Source: Streptomyces sp. AC550_RSS872
GTDB taxonomy: Bacteria; Actinomycetota; Actinomycetes; Streptomycetales; Streptomycetaceae
DNA length: 61,617 bases
Reading direction: 5' to 3'
NCBI RefSeq assembly: GCF_019049285.1
Contig: NZ_JAGMUL010000195.1
Span: forward strand, 1 to 61,617
Shown: positions 1 to 7,296 of the stretch, one piece after another
How positions within the stretch are numbered: the stretch's first letter is position 1
How the letters are laid out: every line of letters starts with the position of its first letter
The notes under the pieces: generated by a model
Databases searched by the model: none
The model's input: only the letters and a program-made list of their open reading frames with translations
What the model was told of the DNA's origin: nothing
Position numbers and translations under genes: made by a program

Positions 1-784
1 GGAGCGCAACGGCGGGGTGGGGGACGTCGAGCTGCCCCAGGCCGGAGCCGAGCCCCCCGGGCGGGCGCCGGACAGTGTCGCCGGGATCGCCGCTCGGGAC
101 GGGAGCGGGTTCGGCGGCTACCGGGGCCTGGGCCGGGGGCGCCGACGGCGCGGGCGTGCCATGCGTCGGTGAGGGTGGCAACGGTACGGCCGTCCCGTGC
201 GCCGGTGTGGTCGCCGGGTGCTGGACCGGCGGAGCGGGGGCCCAGGGGCCGGGTTCGCCGTAGGGCGGGGTGCTGTAGGGGTCGGGGTCGTGCAGGGGCT
301 TGGGGCGTGCGTCGACGGGTTCTGCGGGAGCGGAGGCAGTGGAGGCGGGAGCAGCGGGAACAGGGGCCGCAGGGATAGGCGCGGCAGGAAGAGGGGTGGA
401 GGGAACAGGGGTGGAGGGAACAGGGGTGGTGTCACCCGCCGAGGGGACGGAGGCCTCGGGGGCCCCGGTCGGCCGCGCCAGCTCGAAGTCGCCCTCGGCC
501 GAAGCCGTGCCGTCGGCCGCGCTCGCCATGGGGCGCGCCAGCTCGAAGTCGCCCTTGGGCGAAGCCATGCCGGCGACCGCGCTCGCCGCGGGCCGCGCCA
601 GCTCGAAGTCACCGTCCGTGTCGTCGGCCCGGCCCCGCTCGCCGGCGCCTTCAGGCGCCGATACGGCCGGCTCGGCCCCGCTCGCCTCGTCCGGCGTCGG
701 TGCCATCCCGTCCGCCGGACCCGAAGGTCCCTGCGGTCTGGGTCGGTTCCACCACTTCGCCTTCGCGGGCTTCCCCTCGTTCAT
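1..784 (-). CDS. HtrA-like trypsin/PDZ serine protease, N-terminal part only
   Basis: The gene starts at ATG 784 (product begins MNEGKPAKAKWWNRP) and runs off the left edge, so only about 261 residues are visible. They form a Pro/Ala/Glu-rich, presumably cytoplasmic and disordered leader. A 20-residue block with core GDFELARP occurs three times at exact 60-bp spacing (around 478-500, 538-560 and 598-620), followed by a segment with YSTPPYGEPGPW. No membrane helix, protease or PDZ domain is in view. The call rests on this leader, which I recognise from streptomycete HtrA-like proteases, and on position downstream of an ECF sigma/anti-sigma pair, as in the mycobacterial sigE-rseA-htrA order. 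The expected job is envelope protein quality control. Catalytic residues cannot be checked here. Confidence 0.72.
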   Translation of the reverse strand, partial: MNEGKPAKAKWWNRPRPQGPSGPADGMAPTPDEASGAEPAVSAPEGAGERGRADDTDGDFELARPAASAVAGMASPKGDFELARPMASAADGTASAEGDFELARPTGAPEASVPSAGDTTPVPSTPVPSTPLPAAPIPAAPVPAAPASTASAPAEPVDARPKPLHDPDPYSTPPYGEPGPWAPAPPVQHPATTPAHGTAVPLPPSPTHGTPAPSAPPAQAPVAAEPAPVPSGDPGDTVRRPPGGLGSGLGQLDVPHPAVAL

Positions 785-1132
785 GCTCTGCTTCCTGCTC
801 GCTGCTGACCATGGCTCGAGTAGGACGCTTCGCTCCGGGCCGCATCCGCACGGAGAACCGAACGGCGCCGCGTCGGCGGAGGCGGACGCAGGTGACCCCG
901 GCTTCACGGCAGGCCGCAACCAGGAACGCCCTGGCGCCCGAACGCCTACTCGACTCTGCGCTGTCGCACTCAAGTTCCCTCAGGGAACCGGGCGACCCCG
1001 TCCTACCTCCCCCATCTGGCACGCGGCGTCAACGGCGGCCGCAGTTCCTCGACTCCGCGCCCGGCCCACCTGCACGGCGCGCGGCCCACCCTGGATTCAA
1101 CCAGGTTCGTGGGCCGCTGCGCAGAGGCCGGG
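785..1132. other. gene-free gap between anti-sigma gene and htrA
   Basis: I see no credible gene in these 348 bases. An inverted repeat GTTCCC-TCA-GGGAAC sits at 974-988. On the minus strand it gives a GGAAC element that could be the -35 of an ECF promoter for htrA, but the -10 is poor. The gap is long enough for htrA to have its own promoter as well as read-through from the sigma/anti-sigma genes. Confidence 0.4.
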
Positions 1133-2059
1133 TCAGCGGCCGGTGGCCGGAGAGGTGGAGGGGGAGGAGATCGCGTCGGGGACGGGCGCGGCGAACAGAT
1201 CGGGAGTCGTCGTGATTCCGGGGGTCGTCGACCACGCGGTCAGGGCGAGCGGCGGGTTCGCGCTGAGCGAGCGTATCAGCGGGGACATGGCGGCCGCGCC
1301 GGCCACGACGGGCGCCGTCAGGGTGTGCAGGTCCGCGTCGACGGGCTGGGCCGGCATGCCGGGCAGGAGCGGCGCCGACACCTCGGTCGGTGCCAGCGGG
1401 GTGTCGGAGGTTCCCTGGCCCTGCGCGAGGAGCGGGCCGACCGCACGGCGGCGCTGGTTCTCGGCTGTCGCCGCGGCGCCGGTGCCCTGGGTCCGGGCCG
1501 GCGTCACATTGCTGCCGCCCGAGCCGCCGCGGGCCTCCGCGTCGGTCGGCGCACTCGATGTGACACCGCCCAGCGCGATGGCGGCCAGCGACACCGCGCC
1601 CGCCGCGACGAACGCGAACCGCATCCGGGAGGACGCGGAGCGGTCGGCGTCCTGACGGCCCACGGGGTGGGTGCGGAAGCCGCTGTCGGTGGCGGGGAGC
1701 GCCGAGCCGTGCGAACGGGAAGGGACGTAGCCGAACTCGAAGCGGTCGCCGCGCTTCATGCCGAAGGCCCCGGAGGCGCCGGGTCGTCCGGACAGTCCGC
1801 CGAATCCTCCCCCGGGGAGTTCCTGAAGACGGGCCAGGAAACTCTCGGAGGGAGGCGGCGGGGCCGCCTCCGCGAAGACGTTCTTCAGCCGGCGCTGGGC
1901 GTCGACCTCGGACTTGCACCGGGCGCAGGTCGCCAGATGGGCCAGGACGCGCTCACGCGTCTCATGACCGAGCTCTCCGTCGACGAGGGCGGAGAGTCGG
2001 TCGCCAAGGTGCTGCTCGGCGAGGAGCCGTTCAGCCGGGTTGGGTCGGGAGCCACTCAC
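1133..2059 (-). CDS. Zinc-binding anti-sigma factor (ZAS family, RseA-like)
   Basis: A 308-residue protein predicted to hold the upstream ECF sigma factor inactive until an envelope signal arrives. The N-terminal domain (about residues 1-60) contains HLATCARC, the H-x3-C-x2-C zinc motif of ZAS anti-sigma factors. A hydrophobic stretch around residues 140-160 (FAFVAAGAVSLAAIALGG) suggests a single membrane span, followed by an Ala/Pro/Thr-rich outer tail. GTG 2059 was chosen because its GTGA overlaps the sigma-factor stop, a classic coupled sigma/anti-sigma junction. The partner gene lies directly upstream and htrA downstream. Whether the signal is redox (zinc release) or proteolysis cannot be told from sequence. 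Confidence 0.85.
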   Translation of the reverse strand: MSGSRPNPAERLLAEQHLGDRLSALVDGELGHETRERVLAHLATCARCKSEVDAQRRLKNVFAEAAPPPPSESFLARLQELPGGGFGGLSGRPGASGAFGMKRGDRFEFGYVPSRSHGSALPATDSGFRTHPVGRQDADRSASSRMRFAFVAAGAVSLAAIALGGVTSSAPTDAEARGGSGGSNVTPARTQGTGAAATAENQRRRAVGPLLAQGQGTSDTPLAPTEVSAPLLPGMPAQPVDADLHTLTAPVVAGAAAMSPLIRSLSANPPLALTAWSTTPGITTTPDLFAAPVPDAISSPSTSPATGR

Positions 2060-2826
2060 GCGGTCGCGCCCCCTCCCCCCAGAGCGGCCACACGTGGCAC
2101 GAAGGAGCGACGCTCGGCGCGCGCCTCCGGCGAACGGTGGGCGAGGGCCTTGCGCAGCTGCGAGCGGCCGCGGTGGATACGGGACCGCACGGTGCCGAGC
2201 TTGACGCCGAGGGTCGCGGCGATCTCCTCGTACGACAGTCCTTCGATGTCGCACAGGACGACCGCGGCACGGAACTCGGGCGCGAGCGTGTCGAGGGCCT
2301 GCTGGACGTCGGCGTCGAAGTGCGCGTCGTTGAAGACCTGCTGGGGCGTGGGCTCCTTGCTGGGCAGCCGCTCGGCCGCGTCCTCGCCCAGCGCGTCGAA
2401 GCGGATGCGCTGCTTGCGGCGGACCATGTCCAGGAACAGGTTCGTGGTGATGCGGTGCAGCCAGCCCTCGAAGGTGCCCGGCGTGTACGTCGACAGGGAG
2501 CGGAAGACGCGGACGAAGACCTCCTGGGTGAGATCCTCGGCGTCGTGCTGGTTGCCGGTGAGGCGGTACGCCAGTCGGTAGACGCGGCCGCTGTGCGTGC
2601 TGACGATCTCCTCCCAGGTGGGCGGAGTCCACGCCTGCCCGTCCGCGTCGGTGGAGAAGGTCGCGGTCTGGGCGTAGTCGCCGGCGTGGCTGTGGTCAGC
2701 GGTGTCGTTCACGGATTTCGGCCTGCCCGCCGATCCGAGAAAGCGCCGCAGCACTCCTCCCCGATCCACAGGCGCAGCCGCACCTCCCCTATCGGCTCTG
2801 GTGGTGTCCAGTGGAGCCCCTACCAT
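2056..2826 (-). CDS. ECF RNA polymerase sigma factor (SigE/RpoE type)
   Basis: A 256-residue sigma-70 factor with only regions 2 and 4. Region 2 is recognisable in the RVYRLAYRLTGNQHDAEDLTQEVFVRVF stretch, which I give here only as the key part DAEDLTQEVF. Region 4 contains GLSYEEIAATLGVKLGTVRS, the helix-turn-helix that reads the -35 element. The start at ATG 2826 (MVGAPLDTTRAD) is preceded by GAGGTGG six to seven bases upstream. An in-frame extension to 2943 exists but lacks a good ribosome site. The gene is translationally coupled to its anti-sigma factor, and an ECF-type promoter about 150 bases upstream suggests autoregulation. It corresponds by position to M. tuberculosis sigE, not to the streptomycete cell-envelope SigE of the cseABC system. 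Confidence 0.9.
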   Translation of the reverse strand: MVGAPLDTTRADRGGAAAPVDRGGVLRRFLGSAGRPKSVNDTADHSHAGDYAQTATFSTDADGQAWTPPTWEEIVSTHSGRVYRLAYRLTGNQHDAEDLTQEVFVRVFRSLSTYTPGTFEGWLHRITTNLFLDMVRRKQRIRFDALGEDAAERLPSKEPTPQQVFNDAHFDADVQQALDTLAPEFRAAVVLCDIEGLSYEEIAATLGVKLGTVRSRIHRGRSQLRKALAHRSPEARAERRSFVPRVAALGGGGATA

Positions 2827-2975
2827 AGCCACCTCGCCCGTTAGCTCCGGATAAGCGGTTTTACGAGAAATTGATCTGAGCTGGGACGGCTGATGCGCGT
2901 GCGTCAGCACTTGCTCGCGGCCCCGCTCTGCATCGTGATCCAACTGTGTCCCCCCGCTCGTCTTCCCACCCCTCT

Positions 2976-3002
2976 AAACGCCCGGTCCCATCTGCGGGTT
3001 CC
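2976..3002 (-). promoter_or_regulatory. Candidate ECF autoregulatory promoter
   Basis: On the minus strand GGAAC (3002-2998) and CGTTT (2980-2976) are separated by 17 bases, matching the GGAAC/CGTT architecture of SigE/RpoE-class ECF promoters. Transcription would start near 2965, giving a leader of roughly 140 bases before ATG 2826. Confidence 0.5.
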
Positions 3003-3055
3003 CGCCCGCAACGGATACAGTCACGCCCAGGCAACCACGGGGACAGGAGAGGGTC

Positions 3056-3688
3056 ATTACCGGCAACCGGCAGACGAGCTGGGCGTTCGCCGACGCCTAC
3101 GTCGCCGAGGACGACGTCCTGCGCTGGGCCCGGGACCGGGCCCGTGAGGCGGGACTGCGCTCGGTGTCGCCCGGCACGGGCGCCGCGCTGCGACTGCTGG
3201 CCGCCTCCGTGGACGCGAAGGCGGTGGCGGAGATCGGTACCGGCACCGGCGTCTCCGGTATCCACCTCCTGCACGGCATGCGCCCCGACGGCGTCCTGAC
3301 GACCGTCGACCCCGAGCCCGAGCACCAGCAGTTCGCCCGCCAGGCCTTCCGCGCCTCCGGCTTCGCCAGCAACCGCGCCCGCTTCATCCCGGGCCGCGCC
3401 CTGGACGTCCTGCCCCGCCTCGCGGACGCCGGCTACGACCTCGTCTTCTGTGACGGCGACCGGCTGGAGTTCCTCGACTATCTCGCTGAATCGTTGCGCC
3501 TGCTGCGTCCGGGTGGCCTCGTCGTCTTCGAGGGCGTCTTCGCCAACGGCCGCACGGTCGACTCGGGCCCCCAGCCCACCGAGGTCATACGCATCCGGGA
3601 GCTGCTGCGCGCGGTGCGCGAGAGCCAGGAGCTGGTGCCGTCGCTGCTGCCGGTCGGGGACGGCCTGCTGTGCGCGGTCAAACGCTGA
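3056..3688 (+). CDS. Class I SAM-dependent O-methyltransferase
   Basis: A 210-residue methyltransferase of the caffeoyl-CoA/catechol O-methyltransferase type. The SAM-binding motif I EIGTGTGVSGIHLL lies around residues 63-76, with a CDGDR acidic motif further on and LLRPGGLVVFEGV near the end of the Rossmann fold. Substrate unknown. The start is odd: the in-frame region from the stop at 2975 to the conserved N-terminus contains no ATG, GTG or TTG. An excellent Shine-Dalgarno AGGAGAGG (3045-3052) points at an ATT codon at 3056, and the first GTG (3164) would cut off about 36 conserved residues. It is divergent from the sigma gene, as Rv1220c is beside sigE in M. tuberculosis. Confidence 0.82.
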   Translation: MTGNRQTSWAFADAYVAEDDVLRWARDRAREAGLRSVSPGTGAALRLLAASVDAKAVAEIGTGTGVSGIHLLHGMRPDGVLTTVDPEPEHQQFARQAFRASGFASNRARFIPGRALDVLPRLADAGYDLVFCDGDRLEFLDYLAESLRLLRPGGLVVFEGVFANGRTVDSGPQPTEVIRIRELLRAVRESQELVPSLLPVGDGLLCAVKR

Positions 3689-3704
3689 CCGCGGGCAAAG
3701 CAAC

Positions 3705-3734
3705 GGCCCCGGCACCATGTGCGATGCCGGGGCC
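3705..3734. terminator. Bidirectional hairpin terminator
   Basis: GGCCCCGGCA (3705-3714) pairs perfectly with TGCCGGGGCC (3725-3734) around a 10-base loop, between the convergent methyltransferase and DUF3117 genes. Confidence 0.75.
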
Positions 3735-3762
3735 GCCGAAAGGGTAGGGGTCGCGTGCCGCG

Positions 3763-3930
3763 TCAGCCGACGACCTTCTTGAGGGCGTCGCCGAGCGCGT
3801 CGGCCTCATCAGGGGTCAGCTCGACGACGAGCCGACCGCCGCCTTCGAGCGGAACGCGCATGACGATGCCCCGCCCCTCCTTGGTCACCTCGAGCGGGCC
3901 ATCGCCCGTCCGCGGCTTCATGGCCGCCAT
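3763..3930 (-). CDS. DUF3117 small protein
   Basis: A 55-residue protein beginning MAAMKPRTGDGPLEVTKEGR and ending ADALGDALKKVVG, matching the small, highly conserved actinobacterial DUF3117 family (Rv1211 in M. tuberculosis). Function unknown. Start ATG 3930 was preferred over the longer in-frame reading to 4029 because AGGAAGGGG lies just upstream and family members are about this size. It sits in the conserved neighbourhood of tag, the DivIVA-like gene and folP2, which suggests a housekeeping role, but nothing more can be read from the sequence. Confidence 0.88.
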   Translation of the reverse strand: MAAMKPRTGDGPLEVTKEGRGIVMRVPLEGGGRLVVELTPDEADALGDALKKVVG

Positions 3931-4306
3931 GCTCGTTCCCCTTCCTGAAACCAGCTCATAGTCAAAGCCGACGGCCCCATGGAGGGCACGCGCGTCTGGC
4001 ATGAGACACGCGACACCGGCATCGAACACATTGCTTCCAAGCCATTATCCCGCATCTCAGGACCCGATGACCAACATCAGTCGGCATCGCTTGGGCAACG
4101 CACGCGAGCAAAACCACTCAATTCGGCGATGTGACTGCGATACTGCGCCGCCGCACCGGCTTCCGCCGAACGGAACCGGTCACGAATTCTTTGACGCAGG
4201 TCACACGTCCGGTCAGGGCCCTTGTCGATGATCTCCGCCATGCTGTCCTTCAGACAGGCGCGTACCGACCAGTACGCCCGAGCCACGACAGCGGAGGGGA
4301 CACCCC
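3931..4306. other. Divergent intergenic region with candidate regulatory sites
   Basis: No gene seen. On the minus strand a GATAAT -10 (4049-4044) lies 19 bases from TTGGTC (4074-4069) and could serve the DUF3117 gene with a leader of about 110 bases. Near the enoyl-CoA hydratase start an inverted repeat GCGTAC-N6-GTACGC (4260-4277) looks like a small operator, possibly for a TetR-type fatty-acid regulator. That last point is inference. Confidence 0.35.
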
Positions 4307-5110
4307 ATGGCCGACACCGTGCTCTACGAGGTGAGCGACGGACTCGCGACGATCACGCTGAACCGCCCCGAGGCGATGAACGCGCTGAATGTCGGGACCA
4401 AGGTCGCCCTGCGGGAGGCGGTGCGCTCCGCTGCGGACGACAGTGCCGTGCGGGCGGTGCTGCTGACCGCCGCGGGGGACCGGGCCTTCTGCGTGGGGCA
4501 GGACCTCAAGGAGCACATCGGGCTGCTGCTCACGGACCGGGAGACCGGGTCCAGGCAGACGATGAGCACGGTGCGGGAGCACTACAACCCGATCACGCGA
4601 GCGCTGGCCGGGATGCGGAAGCCCGTGGTGGCCGGGGTGAACGGGGTCGCTGCCGGAGCGGGTTTCGGTTTCGCGCTGGCCGCGGACTATCGGGTCGTGG
4701 CGGACACGGCGGCCTTCAACACGTCGTTCGCGGGGGTCGCGCTGACTGCCGACTCCGGTATCTCGTGGACGCTGCCGCGGGTGGTGGGGCCGGGCCGGGC
4801 AGCCGACCTGCTGCTCTTCCCGCGGAACATCAAGGCGCAGGAGGCGTACGAACTGGGTATCGCCAACCGGGTTGTGCCCTCGGCTGATCTGCGCGAGGAG
4901 GCCGAGAAGGTGGCGCGGGCGTTGGCCGAGGGGCCGACGGTGGCGTACGGGGCGATCAAGGAGGCGGTGGCGTTCGGGATGTCGCACTCCTTGGAAGAGA
5001 CCTTGGAGAAGGAGGACGAGTTGCAGACTCGGGCGGGGTCTTCCGAGGACCATGCGATCGCGGTGCAGGCCTTCGTCAACAAGGAGAAGCCGAAGTACTT
5101 GGGCCGGTGA
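4307..5110 (+). CDS. Enoyl-CoA hydratase/isomerase family protein
   Basis: A 267-residue crotonase-fold protein expected to act on acyl-CoA thioesters in fatty-acid or related beta-oxidation. Visible signatures are ATITLNRPEAMNALN at the N-terminus, the first oxyanion-hole region around FCVGQDLKEH, and GVAAGAGFGFALAADYRVV with the second oxyanion-hole glycines. The usual catalytic Glu pair of true hydratases is not obvious: the segment after FNTSFAGVALTADSGISW carries Asp rather than the canonical Glu, as in PaaG-like isomerases. The exact reaction is therefore uncertain. Length is normal. ATG 4307 has GGAGGGG ten to twelve bases upstream. It stands alone, with an inverted repeat just before the ribosome site. 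Confidence 0.85.
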   Translation: MADTVLYEVSDGLATITLNRPEAMNALNVGTKVALREAVRSAADDSAVRAVLLTAAGDRAFCVGQDLKEHIGLLLTDRETGSRQTMSTVREHYNPITRALAGMRKPVVAGVNGVAAGAGFGFALAADYRVVADTAAFNTSFAGVALTADSGISWTLPRVVGPGRAADLLLFPRNIKAQEAYELGIANRVVPSADLREEAEKVARALAEGPTVAYGAIKEAVAFGMSHSLEETLEKEDELQTRAGSSEDHAIAVQAFVNKEKPKYLGR

Positions 5111-5144
5111 ACTCGGGGCGGGGGCGCCGTCGGGGGCCAGGGGT

Positions 5145-5210
5145 TCGTCGTGGTTGATCGCGCCCACGCGGCGGAGCCGCAGATCGACACGGCCCCGCGC
5201 CCCTAAAGGG
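5145..5210. repeat. Dispersed palindromic intergenic repeat, copy 1
   Basis: This element has the core CGCGGCGGAGCCGC flanked by CGCGCCCA and CCCCGCGCCCC. Near-identical copies occur at 15254-15320 and 27665-27730. Its right end overlaps the stop codon of tag. Confidence 0.75.
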
Positions 5211-5790
5211 CGCTCCTCGCCACGCATGTCTCCAAGTGGTCGTCGACCAGGCCGCACGCCTGCATCAGGGCGTATGCCGTGGTCGGGCCCACGAAGCGCA
5301 GGCCGCGCTTCTTCAGGGCCTTGGACAGGGCCGTTGATTCCGGGGTGACCGCAGGGACGTCCGCCAAGGTCTTCGGGGCCGGGCGAGTCACCGGGTCCGG
5401 GGCGTGGGACCAGATCAGTTCGTCCAGGTCGCCGGGGGTCCAGTCGGCCAGTGCGCGGGCGTTGGCGAGGGTCGCGTCGATCTTGGCTCGGTTGCGGATG
5501 ATGCCCGCGTCCGCGAGGAGCCGGTCTCTGTCGGCGTCCGTGAACGTCGCGACCTTGGCGATCTCGAAGCCCGCGAAGGCGGCGCGGAAGCCCTCGCGGC
5601 GGCGCAGGATCGTGATCCAGGACAGGCCCGACTGGAAGGCCTCCAGGCTGAGGCGTTCGAACAGGGCGTCGTCGCCGTGGACCGGGCGGCCCCACTCCTC
5701 GTCGTGGTACGTGACGTAGTCCGGGGTGGACAGGGCCCACGGGCAGCGCAGGGCACCGTCCGGGCCGGCGAGGGCCGCGCCGTCGCTCAC
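5203..5790 (-). CDS. tag: DNA-3-methyladenine glycosylase I
   Basis: A 195-residue base-excision repair enzyme that removes 3-methyladenine from alkylated DNA. Family signatures are clear: N-terminal CPWAL with the first zinc-ligand Cys, YHDEEWG with a zinc-ligand His, LFERLSLEAFQSGLSW, RRREGFRAAF, and the C-terminal HLETC supplying the last His and Cys ligands. Length is typical. The GTG start at 5790 overlaps the DivIVA-like gene's stop as GTGA, so the two are co-transcribed and coupled. The same tag/DivIVA-like/folP2 neighbourhood is found in M. tuberculosis (Rv1207-Rv1210). The stop codon lies inside a dispersed intergenic repeat. Confidence 0.95.
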   Translation of the reverse strand: MSDGAALAGPDGALRCPWALSTPDYVTYHDEEWGRPVHGDDALFERLSLEAFQSGLSWITILRRREGFRAAFAGFEIAKVATFTDADRDRLLADAGIIRNRAKIDATLANARALADWTPGDLDELIWSHAPDPVTRPAPKTLADVPAVTPESTALSKALKKRGLRFVGPTTAYALMQACGLVDDHLETCVARSAL

Positions 5791-6143
5791 TGCTGGTCCT
5801 CCTGATCGGGCTTCTCCATCGACACATGGCCTGCCGACGTCTGCGCCCCGGACAGCGCGGACTCCAGGTCGGCGATCCGGGCGTCGCGCTCGGCGAGCTC
5901 GGCGGCGAGACGGCTGAGGGCGTCGTCGACGTCGGACATGCGGTAGCCGCGGGCGGCGAGCGGGAAGCGGAGGCTGTCGATGTCCGCGCGGTCGAGCGGG
6001 CGGTCCAGCGGCAGCAGATCCTGGAGGCGCTCCGGTACGGCCTCCGGCAGCGGACCGTCGCCCTCGCCGCCGCCCACCACGGCGAGGGTCACCGCGGCGA
6101 CCACCACGGCCAGCGCGATGACCAGGAACAAGAACATAACCAT
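5787..6143 (-). CDS. Membrane-anchored DivIVA-domain protein
   Basis: A 118-residue protein with an N-terminal membrane helix (VMFLFLVIALAVVVAAVTLA) followed by a short DivIVA-like segment: IDSLRFPLAARGYRMSDVDD is the lipid-binding/polar-targeting type motif, then an amphipathic coiled coil (LSRLAAELAERDARIADLE). It is much shorter than the streptomycete polarity factor DivIVA, so it is a family member of unknown job. ATG 6143 was chosen; a longer reading to 6287 lacks a good ribosome site. Translation is coupled to tag. It is divergent from folP2 across 150 bases. Confidence 0.75.
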   Translation of the reverse strand: MVMFLFLVIALAVVVAAVTLAVVGGGEGDGPLPEAVPERLQDLLPLDRPLDRADIDSLRFPLAARGYRMSDVDDALSRLAAELAERDARIADLESALSGAQTSAGHVSMEKPDQEDQQ

Positions 6144-6183
6144 CGCGGCGGCCCCCACGGTCGGTGAATACGAACGGTCGGAT

Positions 6184-6219
6184 CTGTCAGTGTCCGATCG
6201 TGCCATGCGACTCTGACAG
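6184..6219. promoter_or_regulatory. Inverted repeat between divergent genes
   Basis: CTGTCAG (6184-6190) and CTGACAG (6213-6219) are inverted copies in the 150-base gap between the DivIVA-like gene and folP2. This could be an operator or just a weak hairpin. Confidence 0.25.
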
Positions 6220-6292
6220 TTAGGGTCGCAGGCGGCCGAAAGGCCAGGACATGCAAGGACGTGCCAGGGCGCACAGGGAGAGGTCACAGGGG

Positions 6293-7153
6293 ATGCTCAG
6301 GCTGGGCAGGCGTGAGTTCGACACGCACGAGCCGGTGATCATGGCGATCGTGAACCGGACCCCGGACTCCTTCTACGACCAAGGGGCGACGTTCCGGGAC
6401 GAGCCGGCCCTCGCGCGCGTGGAGCAGGCCGTGGCGGAGGGCGCCGCGATCATCGACATCGGCGGGGTCAAGGCCGGGCCGGGGGAAGAGGTGACCGCCG
6501 AGGAGGAGGCGCGGCGGACGGTCGGGTTCGTGGCGGAGGTGCGGCGGCGCTTCCCGGCTGTCGTGATCAGCGTGGACACCTGGCGGGCCGAGGTGGGGGC
6601 GGCCGTGTGCGAGGCGGGGGCGGATCTGCTGAACGACGCGTGGGGTGGCGTGGATCCTGGGCTCGCGGAGGTTGCCGCACGGTACGGGGTGGGGCTGGTG
6701 TGTACGCATGCCGGGGGCGCGGAGCCTCGGACTCGGCCGCATCGGGTGGCGTACGACGACGTCATGGCCGACATTCTGCGGGTGACCGTGGGGCTGGCGG
6801 AGCGGGCGTTGGCCTTGGGGGTGCCTCGGGAGTCGATTCTGATCGACCCCGGGCATGACTTCGGGAAGAACACCCGGCACAGCCTTGAGGCGACGCGGCG
6901 GCTCGGGGAGATGGTGGAGACGGGGTGGCCGGTGCTGGTGTCGCTGTCCAACAAGGACTTCGTCGGGGAGACGTTGGACAAGCCGGTGAAGGAGCGGGTG
7001 GTGGGGACGTTGGCGACGACCGCGGTGTCGGCGTGGCTGGGGGCGCAGGTGTATCGGGTGCATGAGGTGGCGGAGACGCGGCAGGTGCTGGACATGGTGG
7101 CGTCGATCGCGGGGCGTCGGGCTCCGGCGGTGGCGCGGCGGGGGCTGGCGTAG
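6293..7153 (+). CDS. folP2: Dihydropteroate synthase-like protein
   Basis: A 286-residue TIM-barrel protein of the DHPS family (folate pathway: pterin pyrophosphate plus p-aminobenzoate). The N-terminal MAIVNRTPDSFYDQG is the DHPS signature with the conserved Asn and Asp, GAAIIDIGG follows, and NDAWGG and ILIDPGHDFGKNT match later strands. The usual 'DIGGESTRPG' is replaced here by DIGGVKAGPG, as in the second actinobacterial copy. M. tuberculosis FolP2 is reported to lack DHPS activity, so folate synthesis by this copy is doubtful. ATG 6293 has AGGTCACAGGGG upstream. Its neighbours match the Rv1205-Rv1210 order. Confidence 0.85.
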   Translation: MLRLGRREFDTHEPVIMAIVNRTPDSFYDQGATFRDEPALARVEQAVAEGAAIIDIGGVKAGPGEEVTAEEEARRTVGFVAEVRRRFPAVVISVDTWRAEVGAAVCEAGADLLNDAWGGVDPGLAEVAARYGVGLVCTHAGGAEPRTRPHRVAYDDVMADILRVTVGLAERALALGVPRESILIDPGHDFGKNTRHSLEATRRLGEMVETGWPVLVSLSNKDFVGETLDKPVKERVVGTLATTAVSAWLGAQVYRVHEVAETRQVLDMVASIAGRRAPAVARRGLA

Positions 7154-7162
7154 GGCTTTTCC

Positions 7163-7293
7163 TCGCCCCCGCCGCCCCTGCCCGTCCCATCCTGAAGGGG
7201 CTCCGCCCCTTCGACCCCGCCAGGGGGGTCCGCCCCCCTGGACCCCCGTCGGCCCTTAAGGGCCTCGTCCTCAAACGCCGGACGGGCTGAAAA
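7163..7293. repeat. Palindromic intergenic repeat (CCCCCGCCGCCCC family), copy 1
   Basis: Three nested hairpins are visible: GGGGCTCCGCCCC (about 7198-7210), the stem around GGGGGGTCCGCCCCCC, and GGCCCTTAAGGGCC, ending in CTCAAACGCCGGACGGGCTG. The same modules recur at 48350-48503. It lies between the convergent folP2 and LOG genes and probably terminates both. Confidence 0.7.
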
Positions 7294-7296
7294 GAC

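Noticed and set aside
953..988. ECF promoter for htrA
   Set aside because: GGAAC is present, but the expected CGTT at 16-17 bases reads AGAG/GAGT, so I do not list it as a promoter.
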